Below are positions 42,523-51,662 of a stretch of 64,000 bases of DNA, piece after piece (position 1 is the stretch's first letter; the number at the start of each line of letters is the position of its first letter). The DNA is from an uncultured Prevotellaceae bacterium (GTDB taxonomy: Bacteria > Bacteroidota > Bacteroidia > Bacteroidales > Bacteroidaceae), in assembly GCA_900316685.1 (NCBI GenBank), contig ONDS01000002.1, forward strand, positions 1 to 64,000. The letters run 5' to 3'. Below the pieces are notes generated by a model. The model searched no databases. It saw nothing but the letters and a program-made list of their open reading frames with translations, and was not told the DNA's origin. A program made the position numbers and the translations under genes.

Positions 42523-43932
42523 ATGAAAGCTATCAAATATCTATTCCTGGGAGCGCTGATGTTAGGATTCTCCGCTTCCGCAGTGGCGCAGGACCGCAAG
42601 GCCGATATCGCCGCCATTACCAAAGTGATTAACGACGCCAAGGGTGCTGCCGCCGTGGTGAAAGAGCCAGTGAAGCAGTTCCTCAAAGCCTACAAGAAGG
42701 ATGCAGTGGCACTCGCCGGTCTGGGTAGGGCTTTCCTCGATGTGCGCGACACGGCTCAGGCCAAGGTCTATGCTGATATGGCTTGCCAACGTGGTAAGAT
42801 GAAGTGCGTGGAGGCATATCTTCTTCAAGGTGATATCGAAGCGGTGAAAGACGATGGAGGTGCTGCCGCCGTGTGGTACCAGCAAGCCACCCAGATCGAT
42901 CCCCAGGAGCCCATGGGTTATATCAAGTATGCCCGTGTGTATAGGAAGATTTCTCCCACAGAGTCGGCTGAGATGCTGGAGCGTCTGCGCGCCGCTCGTC
43001 CCGACTATCCTGTGGATGCCGTGGCTGCCCACTTCTTCTATCAGGCTGAGAACTACGACCAGGCGGTGGAGTATTTCGCCAAGGCCAACCGTGGCAGTCT
43101 GAATGAGGACCAGCTCAAGGAGTACTCTCTGGCTGCTTACTATACCGGACAGCATGACAAGTCGCTGGAGGTCGCCAAGTATGGACTTGATAAGTTCCCC
43201 CGTTCGGCTGTGTTGAACCGTATGGCTTTCTACAACAGCTTGGTGGCTGAGGATTACGATGGTGCCGTGGCTTATGCCGACAAACTGATGAACCAGTCCG
43301 ACAGTGCAGAGGTGTCGCCGCGCGACTACCTCAACCTGGGTTACTCCCACCTGGGTGGCAAGTCTTACGACGCAGCCATCGAGGCTTTCCAACAGTCGTT
43401 GCAGATGCGTGAGAACGCCGAGGTGTTCAAGGCATTGGCACAGGCTTACTCCGGCAAGGGTTCACATCTCCAGGCCGTAGAGCATTATAACCGCTATCTC
43501 TCCACGCTGAGCAGCCCGAAGGCTGAGGATTATACGGGCTTGGCTGACATCTATCAGAGCATCGCAGCTGATGAGAATACCGGCGAAGCCGAGACTAAAG
43601 AGGCGCTGCGCAAGGCCGATGAAGCTTATGCCAAGGTGTGTGAAATGAACCCCACTGCGAAGTTCTACGTCTACAAGCGTGCTCAGATCAATGCACAGCT
43701 CGACCCCGAGAACAAAGAGGGTCTGGCCAAGCCTTATTATGAGCGTCTTATCACCATGGTGCAGGATGGTACACAGGGTGAGAACGATACCGTATACCTG
43801 AAGAGGGCATATCGCTACATGGCCATCTACTACTACACCAAGGAGGACATCGCCTCTGCTAAGAGCTGGGCGCAGAAACTCATCGAGATCGAGCCCGACA
43901 ACGACGTGGCCAAGCAGATTCTCGCGATGTAA
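42523..43932 (+). CDS. Secreted TPR-repeat protein of the Ton operon
   Basis: The 469-residue protein has a signal peptide (MKAIKYLFLGALMLGFSASAVAQ) and about eight to ten tetratricopeptide-like helical pairs (for example GYIKYARVYRKISPTESAEML, YDQAVEYFAKANRGSL, RDYLNLGYSHLGGKSYDAAIEAFQQSLQ in pieces). TPR proteins act as interaction scaffolds. It is last in the exbBD-tonB operon and probably periplasmic, where it might contact TonB or the PstS-like lipoprotein. A strong terminator follows. Confidence 0.88.
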   Translation: MKAIKYLFLGALMLGFSASAVAQDRKADIAAITKVINDAKGAAAVVKEPVKQFLKAYKKDAVALAGLGRAFLDVRDTAQAKVYADMACQRGKMKCVEAYLLQGDIEAVKDDGGAAAVWYQQATQIDPQEPMGYIKYARVYRKISPTESAEMLERLRAARPDYPVDAVAAHFFYQAENYDQAVEYFAKANRGSLNEDQLKEYSLAAYYTGQHDKSLEVAKYGLDKFPRSAVLNRMAFYNSLVAEDYDGAVAYADKLMNQSDSAEVSPRDYLNLGYSHLGGKSYDAAIEAFQQSLQMRENAEVFKALAQAYSGKGSHLQAVEHYNRYLSTLSSPKAEDYTGLADIYQSIAADENTGEAETKEALRKADEAYAKVCEMNPTAKFYVYKRAQINAQLDPENKEGLAKPYYERLITMVQDGTQGENDTVYLKRAYRYMAIYYYTKEDIASAKSWAQKLIEIEPDNDVAKQILAM

Positions 43933-43969
43933 TAGCCATCTAATGATTATCTATTGATATCCATACAGA

Positions 43970-43999
43970 AAGGTGCAGTCTCAAAGACTGCACCTTTTT
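43970..43999 (+). terminator. Terminator of the Ton operon
   Basis: AAGGTGCAGTC (43970-43980), loop TCAAA, GACTGCACCTT (43986-43996), then T-run. Confidence 0.9.
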
Positions 44000-44007
44000 G
44001 TATTTTC

Positions 44008-44079
44008 TATAGTCTCTATAGTCTCTATAGCTTTTATAGCTTCTATAGTTTCTATAGTCTCTATAGTTTCTATAGCTTC
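44008..44079. repeat. Nonamer tandem array (TATAGYYTY)
   Basis: Eight 9-mers, all starting TATAG (TATAGTCTC, TATAGCTTC and TATAGTTTC types), between the Ton-operon terminator and the stop of the convergent porT-like gene. Confidence 0.95.
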
Positions 44080-44082
44080 TAT

Positions 44083-44835
44083 CTATTCAAAATAGAATGT
44101 GAGCACAAACATCTTGCTGTAGGATTCGCTAACCGATTTGGAATACATTATCATGTTCTTGTCGCGTAGGTTGTCGGCATGTTTGGTGTCGAGGTTGTTG
44201 GTGATGCCGAGCATGAACTTCAACTCTGGACGTAATTTGAAGAAGGGCAGGTAGAAATCGCAGCCGAGGCCTACCTCGAAAAACACATCACTCTTCTTCA
44301 GTTTGATGAAGTCGTTGTCTCTTCCCGAAAGGTTCAACATCGGGTTGATACCTGCAATCATGTAAGGACGATAGTTGTTGAAACGTGGGGCGGCGAAAAT
44401 CAGGTCGAAAGCACACGACACGTAGGCCGTCTTCAAGTCTTGGTGCTCTTCTATCTGCTTGGGATTGCCCTCGGCGTCAACATTCGAGTAATTGCGGTAG
44501 ATGAGGTGGCGCGTACCGAAATACATGGCTGGTGCTATACGGAACTGGAAATTTTCATGCAGGCGCAATTCGCCCAGCACACCTACATTGAATCCGGGGT
44601 CCCAACGGTCCTGGTCGCACACCACCAGTTTTTCCTGTACCGTACCGTCTTCCATCTCTATCATTTGCGGCCCCACATTCTTGAACTCCAAGTCTTGAAG
44701 GTGCGTTCCTACGAACACACCGAAATGGAATTTGCGCAAATCGGTGTAAGGGCGGTTTTGCACCGTCCTTTCCTGTGCCATGGCCGTTGTCAACCCCATC
44801 GATGCCAGGATAATGGTGATAATACTCTTTCGCAT
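44083..44835 (-). CDS. porT: PorT-family outer-membrane beta-barrel protein
   Basis: The 250-residue protein has a signal peptide (MRKSIITIILASMGLTTAMA) and an outer-membrane beta-barrel pattern ending in a terminal aromatic strand (MFVLTFYFE). Family-like segments are FHFGVFVGTHLQDLEF, GFNVGVLGELRLHENFQFRIAPAMYFG and AYVSCAFDLIFAAPRFNNYRPYM (in parts). PorT is needed for the type IX secretion system in related species, consistent with the T9SS-like cargo at 3824-5296. Family assignment is good; the exact T9SS role here is inferred. Confidence 0.75.
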   Translation of the reverse strand: MRKSIITIILASMGLTTAMAQERTVQNRPYTDLRKFHFGVFVGTHLQDLEFKNVGPQMIEMEDGTVQEKLVVCDQDRWDPGFNVGVLGELRLHENFQFRIAPAMYFGTRHLIYRNYSNVDAEGNPKQIEEHQDLKTAYVSCAFDLIFAAPRFNNYRPYMIAGINPMLNLSGRDNDFIKLKKSDVFFEVGLGCDFYLPFFKLRPELKFMLGITNNLDTKHADNLRDKNMIMYSKSVSESYSKMFVLTFYFE

Positions 44836-44904
44836 GTGTTTTTATAACGATTATTTCGGTGTTTTATTTTGAAAAAGTATAAATTAAGAAAAAATTACTC
44901 ATCA

Positions 44905-44938
44905 TTTGTAGGTATTTCAAATAATTAATGTATCTTTG
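44905..44938 (+). promoter_or_regulatory. Promoter of the ferredoxin gene
   Basis: TTTG (44905-44908) and TATCTTTG (44931-44938), 22 bp apart, slightly wide. The gene starts at 45012. Confidence 0.6.
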
Positions 44939-45011
44939 CAGCGTACAAAAGTAGGTATTATACCTATATCTGATTATACAAAAACATTATTTAATTTATA
45001 ATTCTATTATT

Positions 45012-45179
45012 ATGGCTTACGTAATTGGTGACGATTGTATCGCTTGCGGTACATGTATTGATGAATGCCCCGTGGGTGCTATCTCCGAGGGCGACAAGTA
45101 TTCCATCGATCCCGATGCTTGCACTGAGTGCGGCACCTGTGCTGATGTTTGTCCTTCCGAGGCAATCAGCCTTCCTTAA
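45012..45179 (+). CDS. 2[4Fe-4S] ferredoxin
   Basis: A 55-residue clostridial-type ferredoxin. The two cluster motifs are CIACGTCIDECP and CTECGTCADVCP (CxxCxxCxxxCP twice), spaced as usual. It carries low-potential electrons in anaerobic metabolism, for instance for pyruvate oxidoreductase. Promoter, leader and terminator are all well placed, so it is a stand-alone, probably highly expressed gene. Confidence 0.96.
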   Translation: MAYVIGDDCIACGTCIDECPVGAISEGDKYSIDPDACTECGTCADVCPSEAISLP

Positions 45180-45207
45180 TTGAATTGGTAATTCACAAAA
45201 ATCACAC

Positions 45208-45233
45208 AAGGCATCCTTCGGGATGCCTTTTTC
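45208..45233 (+). terminator. Terminator of the ferredoxin gene
   Basis: AAGGCATCC, tetraloop TTCG, GGATGCCTT, then T-run. Confidence 0.92.
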
Positions 45234-45292
45234 CGTCTTTCAACAATCGAAACCTCCAGCATATATTAGCCATAGGTATAGCCTACCATCCA

Positions 45293-45333
45293 GTCTCCCC
45301 CTCCTTGGGAGGGGACCGGGGGGAGGCTCCCCC
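45293..45333. repeat. G-rich palindromic repeat copy
   Basis: CCCCCTCCTTGGGAGGGG followed by ACCGGGGGGAGGC, the same family as 25910-25966. It abuts the stop codon of the gene at 45334. Confidence 0.75.
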
Positions 45334-46428
45334 CTAATGTCTCTTCCTCCAGAAGAAATGATATAAGCGGAAGAAAGGTTCCCAGAGGCTCTCGGCGGGG
45401 AAGTGGCGCATCATACGCAGGTCGCGCCACAGCCGTTGGGTGTTGCTGGTCAGTGCGCTGTCGTAGGTGCCACTGAGTGTCCGTTCATCATGCTTGCCGA
45501 AGTTGCCGCCGCTGATGATCTCGTGCAGTAATACCTTGCCGCGCTTCTCATCGGGGGGCAACACGAAGAGCGAGGCATCCAGCCCCAATTGTTCGCCCAA
45601 TACCCACATCAATGCTCCTCCTATCTTGCGCATACCCACATGGCGGAGAATCGTCGTCACGGCTTGCCGTTCGGCATCGCTCTTCTGTGCTCCTTGGCGC
45701 AGAAGGTAATAGTAATCGATGATCTGGCGCAGGCCGATGCCTTCATGCAGCAGATGGTTGTAGATATGAGAGAGCAAGAACACGGTGTTGAACTCCCAGG
45801 TGGGAACAGCCAATGAGCCAGCCTGGCTGCTCAACGCCTCCACATGCTTGAACTGTTCGTCGCTATGCTCGGCGAAGTATCGTTGCAGCCGCCGGTTGTA
45901 CCACGGACAGCTCATCCACGACGGGCGGTAATGCACCTCAATGGGTATCTTTTCGGTCTTGATGAAGTCGATATGGTGGTAGCAGGCCTTGGCCTTGGGC
46001 TTAAGCGTTCGGATGTAGGGTATCACCTTCTCTGCGCCTCCTTCCACCCAGATGTCTATATCGCCGGCTTGGCGGAGCAGTGGGGCGGGGTAGAGCAGGG
46101 CTACACCCTGGCCCTTGAGCAGACAACTGCGGAAGCCCTCGTGCAGGAAATTGTTGTAGGTCCAAACAGCCCGTTCGTCCACCTTCTTACTCTGCCGACT
46201 GATGCGCATGGTGGCTGCCATCCACTCCATGATGTCGTCGTCGGTGGGCTTGTTTTCTTTCAGATGGCCCAGTTGCTGTATCCCTTGCCAGTAAACACCT
46301 ACGATGGCCTGTTTCTTGGCAAACAGCAACAAATCGTGCCAAACGATGTCTTTCACCGTTTGTTCCTCTACGTGCAGCCCATTGAGGCAATGGTTCAGGA
46401 ATAGGAGGTATTTGTCAGTCTCGCTCAT
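45334..46428 (-). CDS. Nucleotidyltransferase-fold protein (NTP_transf_5 type)
   Basis: The 364-residue cytoplasmic protein has the polymerase-beta-like nucleotidyltransferase pattern LLKGQGVALLYPAPLLRQAGDIDIWVEGG, with the paired Asp residues D-I-D. HHIDFIKTEKIPIEVHYRPSW (in parts) supplies the third acidic site. Relatives are found in polysaccharide or lasso-type gene clusters, but substrates are unknown. It lies 10 bp after ugd on the same strand, so a sugar-polymer role is possible (inference). Confidence 0.8.
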   Translation of the reverse strand: MSETDKYLLFLNHCLNGLHVEEQTVKDIVWHDLLLFAKKQAIVGVYWQGIQQLGHLKENKPTDDDIMEWMAATMRISRQSKKVDERAVWTYNNFLHEGFRSCLLKGQGVALLYPAPLLRQAGDIDIWVEGGAEKVIPYIRTLKPKAKACYHHIDFIKTEKIPIEVHYRPSWMSCPWYNRRLQRYFAEHSDEQFKHVEALSSQAGSLAVPTWEFNTVFLLSHIYNHLLHEGIGLRQIIDYYYLLRQGAQKSDAERQAVTTILRHVGMRKIGGALMWVLGEQLGLDASLFVLPPDEKRGKVLLHEIISGGNFGKHDERTLSGTYDSALTSNTQRLWRDLRMMRHFPAESLWEPFFRLYHFFWRKRH

Positions 46429-46438
46429 GACCCTATCA

Positions 46439-47689
46439 TTAGTCGCGGTTGAACAAGTCGCGGGTGTAAACCTTGTCTTTCACATCGTCGAGCACTGCGT
46501 CGTAACGGTTGGCGATGATGGCTTGGCATTGGTTCTTGAACTTCTCAAGGTCGTTCACCACACGGCTCCCGAAGAAGGTGCTGCCGTCTTGCAGCGTCGG
46601 TTCGTAGACGATGACCTCGGCACCCTTGGCCTTGATACGTTTCATCACACCCTGTATGCTGCTCTGGCGGAAATTGTCGCTGTTGGTCTTCATCGTCAGG
46701 CGGTACACGCCAATCACGCAGTGACGTTCCTCGGTGGGACTGAAATCGCCCTTGTTGTAATAGTTGTAATAACCGGCGAGCGACAGCACACGGTCGGCGA
46801 TGAAATCCTTACGGGTGCGGTTGCTCTCCACAATGGCCTCAATCAGGTTCTCTGGCACGTCGGCATAGTTGGCCAGCAGTTGCTTGGTGTCCTTGGGCAG
46901 GCAGTATCCCCCATAGCCGAACGAGGGGTTGTTGTAGTGACTGCCGATGCGGGGGTCGAGACACACGCCGTGGATGATGTCTTCTGTGCTCAGTCCTTTC
47001 ATCTCCGCATAGGTATCCAGCTCGTTGAAGAAGCTAACTCTGAGCGCGAGGTAGGTGTTGGCGAACAGTTTCACTGCCTCTGCCTCGGTAAATCCCATGA
47101 TGAGTGTTTCCACATCCTGTTTGATGGCTCCTTCTTGCAGGAGCGAGGCGAAAAGTCGAGCCTCGTCGGTCAGCCGTTTGTCGCCCAGGTCGGAGCCTAC
47201 GATGATGCGGCTGGGGTAGAGGTTGTCGTATAAGGCGCGGCTCTCGCGAAGGAACTCGGGTGAGAAGAGGATATTCCTCGAACCCGTTTTCTTGCGGATG
47301 CTCTCGGTGTAGCCCACGGGGATGGTCGACTTGATGACCATGATGGCATCGGGGTTGTGGCGCATCACCAAGTCGATGACGGCCTCCACGGCCGTAGTGT
47401 CGAAGAAGTTCCTCTTCGAATCGTAGTTGGTGGGCGCGGCGATAACCACGAAATGGGCATCGCTGTAGGCCTTTGCGGCATCCATGGTGGCCTCCAGCTG
47501 AAGGGGCTTGTTGGCGAGATACTCCTCTATCTCCTTATCCACGATGGGCGACAGCCTATGGTTGATCTTGTCCACCTTTTCCGCCACGATATCCACTGCT
47601 GTCACATGATGGTGTTGTGAGAGTAATGTGGCTATCGACATACCTACATAACCGGTGCCGGCCACGGCAATCTTGATGTCTTTGTTCAT
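46439..47689 (-). CDS. ugd: UDP-glucose 6-dehydrogenase
   Basis: The 416-residue enzyme oxidises UDP-glucose to UDP-glucuronate with two NAD+ for capsule or glycan synthesis. The NAD site is [18 protein letters not shown]. The catalytic Cys is in [15 protein letters not shown], with conserved [21 protein letters not shown] and [17 protein letters not shown]. The start at 47689 (MNKDIKIAV) is chosen because upstream codons cover the promoter (TACTTTTG near 47750 on the minus strand). It is divergent from the large fusion gene. Confidence 0.94.
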   Translation of the reverse strand: MNKDIKIAVAGTGYVGMSIATLLSQHHHVTAVDIVAEKVDKINHRLSPIVDKEIEEYLANKPLQLEATMDAAKAYSDAHFVVIAAPTNYDSKRNFFDTTAVEAVIDLVMRHNPDAIMVIKSTIPVGYTESIRKKTGSRNILFSPEFLRESRALYDNLYPSRIIVGSDLGDKRLTDEARLFASLLQEGAIKQDVETLIMGFTEAEAVKLFANTYLALRVSFFNELDTYAEMKGLSTEDIIHGVCLDPRIGSHYNNPSFGYGGYCLPKDTKQLLANYADVPENLIEAIVESNRTRKDFIADRVLSLAGYYNYYNKGDFSPTEERHCVIGVYRLTMKTNSDNFRQSSIQGVMKRIKAKGAEVIVYEPTLQDGSTFFGSRVVNDLEKFKNQCQAIIANRYDAVLDDVKDKVYTRDLFNRD

Positions 47690-47815
47690 CTCTTTGTTTT
47701 TTACGGATGGTTCCCATGTCATGGGCGTCCTGTTTCTATTTCGCCACAAAAGTACGAAAAAAAGGCAGAAAAACAAAAGATAAGGGAAAGAATGGCGTTT
47801 TTCAGAAAAAATGCC

Positions 47816-47823
47816 TACATTTG
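47816..47823 (+). promoter_or_regulatory. -7 box of the fusion gene operon
   Basis: TACATTTG at 47816-47823, 16 bp before the ATG at 47840. No perfect -33 box. Confidence 0.45.
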
Positions 47824-47839
47824 CAAAAACAATTGATAT

Positions 47840-50800
47840 ATGAGAGAAAAAGTGGACTGTTTCCTGCCGTTCGTCGATGCGGATGTGTCGTCGCGCATCG
47901 TGGGTGAGCTGGGAGCCGACAAATCAGTACAACATATTTACATGACCGTTCCTGAGAAGGAACACGGCGAGAGAACTCCTATCGAAGGATGCTCCTTCCT
48001 ACCCATCGACCAACCGTTGTCTACAGGTGCCATGCGTAAGATAGCCGAGGTGGCGGTGTCGCCTTTTGTCCTTCTTTGTCTGAAACCCGTGCCTTGGCAT
48101 TTGGGATTGTATGCCTTGCCGCGCATGTTGCGGGCAGCCCTGGATACCGGAGCCGTCATGGTTTATGCCGACCATCTCTCCATTCAGGAGGGACAGACAG
48201 TGCGTCATCCCGTCATCGATTATCAAGAGGGCAGTCTGCGCGACGATTTCGATTTCGGTTCCTTGGTCTTGCTCTCCACACACCATTTGCGTCTGTTCGC
48301 TCAGCAACCGTCGCTGCCCGACTATCAATATGCGGGGTGGTATGCCTTGCGCCTCTTCCTCAGCAGGCAAGGGCTGCTGTTCCATCTCAACGAATTCCTT
48401 TATACCGAGCAGGAATACGACTTGCGAGCCAGCGGCGAGAAACAGTTCGACTATGTCAACCCCCGAAACCGTGAGGTGCAGGTGGAGATGGAGAAGGCCG
48501 TAACGGCCCATCTCGCCGAAGTAGGTGCCTTGGTCGACACATCGCGCTACCGCACCATCAATTTCTCCGAAGAACAGTTCGCTTTCGAGGCTTCGGTGGT
48601 CATACCTGTGTTCAACAGGGCCAAGACCATTTGCGATGCCGTAGACTCCGCCTTGTCGCAGAAAGCCAATTTCAGGTTCAATGTCATCGTCGTCGACAAT
48701 CATTCCACCGACGGCACCACTGAACTGCTGAAAGGTTACGATAATGAGCGGTTGGTGCATATCATTCCCACACGTAACGACCTGGGCATTGGTGGCTGTT
48801 GGAACGTGGCGGTCAATGACGATCGCTGTGGGCGCTTCGCTGTGCAGCTCGACAGCGACGACCTTTATAGCTCTGCCAACACCTTGCAGCAGGTGGTCGA
48901 CGCTTTCCGCAAACAAAATGCCGCCATGGTCATCGGGTCTTACCGAATGTGCGACTTCGACCTCAATACCCTGCCACCGGGATTGATCGACCATCGTGAA
49001 TGGACCGATGACAATGGGTGCAACAATGCACTGCGCATCAACGGACTGGGAGCGCCACGAGCATTCTTCACTCCCTTGGTGCGCCAGATACAGTTTCCCA
49101 ATACCAGCTATGGCGAAGACTATGCTTTGGGATTGGCTTTCAGCCGGCAATACCGTATCGGGCGTATCTACCAGGAGCTGTATCTCTGCCGGCGTTGGGG
49201 CGGCAATAGCGATGCTGCCTTGAGCGTGGAGAAGGTGAATGCCAACAATCTCTATAAGGATCGGTTGCGCACCATGGAACTCAAGGCACGCCAACGGCTG
49301 AATGCCGAGGGCGATACGACCCCCACCGACGACTCGTCGCTGCACCGCTTCCTCAATCGCCAGCTGGAGCGGTGGGAGGAGGCACGGCGCCATTTCCGCG
49401 AGTTGCAGGATGTGAAGACACGCGAACTGCCTCATACCATCGACCTCATAGTGCAATGGAATCCTGCCCGCATGGTATCCACCGGGGCTAAAGTCGACCA
49501 AAAGAGTATCAAGAGCCGTCCATGTTTCCTCTGCGCAGCCAACAGGCCCGAGGTGCAGATGGAGAAGGCGGTCGACGATAAGTTCGATATCCTGGTCAAT
49601 CCGTTCCCCATCCTGCCAGCCCATTTCACCATACCCTCACGCGAACACCAACCGCAACGCATAGCCGACTCCTTCGGAGAGATGTATAAATTGCTGCTGC
49701 TCTATCCGGAACTGATGTTGTTCTACAATGGTCCCGAATCGGGCGCCTCGGCTCCCGACCACTTCCATTTTCAGGGAGGCACGAGTGGCTTGCTGCCTCT
49801 GCAGAGTTCGTGGCAGCGTCTGGCACGAACCCTGCAACCCCTTTTCACTGTCAACGACGAGGGGCTGTTCCTCGTGGAGGATTATCCTGCACCTGCCGTG
49901 CTTGTCAAGGCGAAGAAGCGGGAGAGTGCCGAACAACTGTTCCGTCGGTTGTATCATGCCTTGCAAAAGAGCGAGGAGTGTGCCAGAAACCATCCCGAGC
50001 CCATGATGAACATCGTGGCTTGGCGCGATGCCGACAACTTCCTCTTCGTGGTCTTCCCACGCAGGAAACACCGCCCCGATTGTTATTATGCTCAAGGAGA
50101 TGAACAACGACTGATCAGTCCCGGAGCTCTCGATATGGCGGGCTTGGTCATCACACCCCGTGAGGAGGATTTCATTCGTCTAGATACCCAACAAGTGCTT
50201 GATATATATAAAGAGGTATCGGTCTCCAACCAAGAGATGGCTCAAATCGTGGAATGGTTGAAGGGTGCCCCTAACGACAATACGGCAGCGGTGACGCCAT
50301 ATAAGCGTGAGCCCATGGTCAGTGTGGGAGTGGTCAAGGCACTGAAAATCCATTTCACCCTCAACTCACCGTATATGGCCAAAGGTGAGACGATAGAGGG
50401 CGAACAGTCGGTGGAACTGGTGGAAGGCGGCATAGTATGGCAGGGCAACACCTATCGCGAGTTGGTGTTCTCGCCCAAGCAACCGGATGCCTCGTTCACC
50501 ATCGACCATGTGCGCATAGGCATCGATTTCCATTGGCAGCAGGAGCAACAGCAAACCTTCCCGGGACTCTTGCGTCTCGTGGTCGACGCCGATGCCATCT
50601 GTGCCATCAATGAGTTGCCTGTCGAACAATACCTGGTCAGTGTCATCTCCAGCGAGATGAGTGCCCAAGCCTCTGAGGAATTGCTCAAGGCCCATGCCGT
50701 CATTTCCCGTAGTTGGCTCCTGGCACAGATGGAGAAACGCCAACGGCTCAAAGGCGGCTCCGACAGCTTCTTCTCTTTCGTGAAGAAAGATGATGAGATA

Positions 50801-51616
50801 GTCAGGTGGTACGACCGTGAAGACCATACCATCTTCGATGTGTGTGCCGACGACCACTGCCAGCGCTACCAGGGCATCACCCAGCAGGCGTTGCCAAGGG
50901 CTGCTGCGGCAGTCAAGGCTACTCGTGGCCAGGTGCTCTGGCACGACGGCGATATCTGCGATGCCCGTTTCAGCAAATGCTGCGGGGGAGTGACCGAGGA
51001 GTTCCAATACTGTTGGGAGAACACCGCGAAACCCTATCTCGTTTCGGTCAGGGATTTGCCTAATACGACAGAGAAACTCGATCTCACCGACGAGGCTGAG
51101 GCCGAACGATGGATTAGGTCTACACCGCCGGCATCGTGCCATACCACCGATAAGCTGATTCTGCAACAGGTGCTCAAGGACTACGACCAGGAAACCAAGG
51201 ATTTCTATCGTTGGACGGTGGAGTATACACAGGATGAGCTGGCTGCCCTGGTCAAGACAAAACTGAAGATGGACCTCGGGCGAATCGTCGATTTGCAAGC
51301 CGTGGAGCGTGGACGCAGTGGCCGTATCTGTCGACTGAAGATTGTGGGCTCCCAACGCTCGTTCACCATCGGCAAGGAACTGGAGATACGCCGCACACTC
51401 AGTCCTACCCATCTCTATAGCTCTGCCTTTGTGGTCGACCGTCTCGATGTGCGTGAGGGTGTGCCTGGCCGCTTCCGCCTTCTTGGGGCGGGATGGGGCC
51501 ATGGGGTAGGGCTCTGCCAGATAGGTGCCGCCATGATGGCCGAAGAGGGTATAGCCTACGACCAGATACTCCTCCATTATTATCAACATGCGGAAGTGAA
51601 AAAAGTGTATAAATGA
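47840..51616 (+). CDS. Trimodular fusion: GT2 glycosyltransferase - DUF4922 phosphorylase-like - SpoIID domain
   Basis: A single 1258-residue ORF joins several modules. Residues 1-240 look like a degenerate GT-A fold ([27 protein letters not shown]). Residues 255-520 are a full GT2 domain ([48 protein letters not shown]). Residues 530-830 match DUF4922, a HIT/GalT-like fold with CFLC and the active-site DHFHFQ near 640. From about 860 is a SpoIID/LytB domain ([52 protein letters not shown]). No signal peptide is present, which is odd for SpoIID. Two AmpG-like permeases follow. Likely sugar-phosphate handling linked to cell-wall turnover (inference). Confidence 0.9.
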   Translation: MREKVDCFLPFVDADVSSRIVGELGADKSVQHIYMTVPEKEHGERTPIEGCSFLPIDQPLSTGAMRKIAEVAVSPFVLLCLKPVPWHLGLYALPRMLRAALDTGAVMVYADHLSIQEGQTVRHPVIDYQEGSLRDDFDFGSLVLLSTHHLRLFAQQPSLPDYQYAGWYALRLFLSRQGLLFHLNEFLYTEQEYDLRASGEKQFDYVNPRNREVQVEMEKAVTAHLAEVGALVDTSRYRTINFSEEQFAFEASVVIPVFNRAKTICDAVDSALSQKANFRFNVIVVDNHSTDGTTELLKGYDNERLVHIIPTRNDLGIGGCWNVAVNDDRCGRFAVQLDSDDLYSSANTLQQVVDAFRKQNAAMVIGSYRMCDFDLNTLPPGLIDHREWTDDNGCNNALRINGLGAPRAFFTPLVRQIQFPNTSYGEDYALGLAFSRQYRIGRIYQELYLCRRWGGNSDAALSVEKVNANNLYKDRLRTMELKARQRLNAEGDTTPTDDSSLHRFLNRQLERWEEARRHFRELQDVKTRELPHTIDLIVQWNPARMVSTGAKVDQKSIKSRPCFLCAANRPEVQMEKAVDDKFDILVNPFPILPAHFTIPSREHQPQRIADSFGEMYKLLLLYPELMLFYNGPESGASAPDHFHFQGGTSGLLPLQSSWQRLARTLQPLFTVNDEGLFLVEDYPAPAVLVKAKKRESAEQLFRRLYHALQKSEECARNHPEPMMNIVAWRDADNFLFVVFPRRKHRPDCYYAQGDEQRLISPGALDMAGLVITPREEDFIRLDTQQVLDIYKEVSVSNQEMAQIVEWLKGAPNDNTAAVTPYKREPMVSVGVVKALKIHFTLNSPYMAKGETIEGEQSVELVEGGIVWQGNTYRELVFSPKQPDASFTIDHVRIGIDFHWQQEQQQTFPGLLRLVVDADAICAINELPVEQYLVSVISSEMSAQASEELLKAHAVISRSWLLAQMEKRQRLKGGSDSFFSFVKKDDEIVRWYDREDHTIFDVCADDHCQRYQGITQQALPRAAAAVKATRGQVLWHDGDICDARFSKCCGGVTEEFQYCWENTAKPYLVSVRDLPNTTEKLDLTDEAEAERWIRSTPPASCHTTDKLILQQVLKDYDQETKDFYRWTVEYTQDELAALVKTKLKMDLGRIVDLQAVERGRSGRICRLKIVGSQRSFTIGKELEIRRTLSPTHLYSSAFVVDRLDVREGVPGRFRLLGAGWGHGVGLCQIGAAMMAEEGIAYDQILLHYYQHAEVKKVYK

Positions 51617-51626
51617 AAAAACAGAA

Positions 51627-51661
51627 CCCTCAACCCTAACCCCTCAACCCTAATCCCTCAT
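51627..51661. repeat. Heptamer array upstream of the first MFS gene
   Basis: Five 7-mers (CCCTCAA, CCCTAAC, CCCTCAA, CCCTAAT, CCCTCAT), ending one base before the ATG at 51663. Confidence 0.93.
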
Positions 51662-51662
51662 A

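Noticed and set aside
47999-49624. 541-codon minus-strand frame
   Set aside because: Antisense to the GT2 part of the fusion protein, whose motifs are clear on the plus strand.
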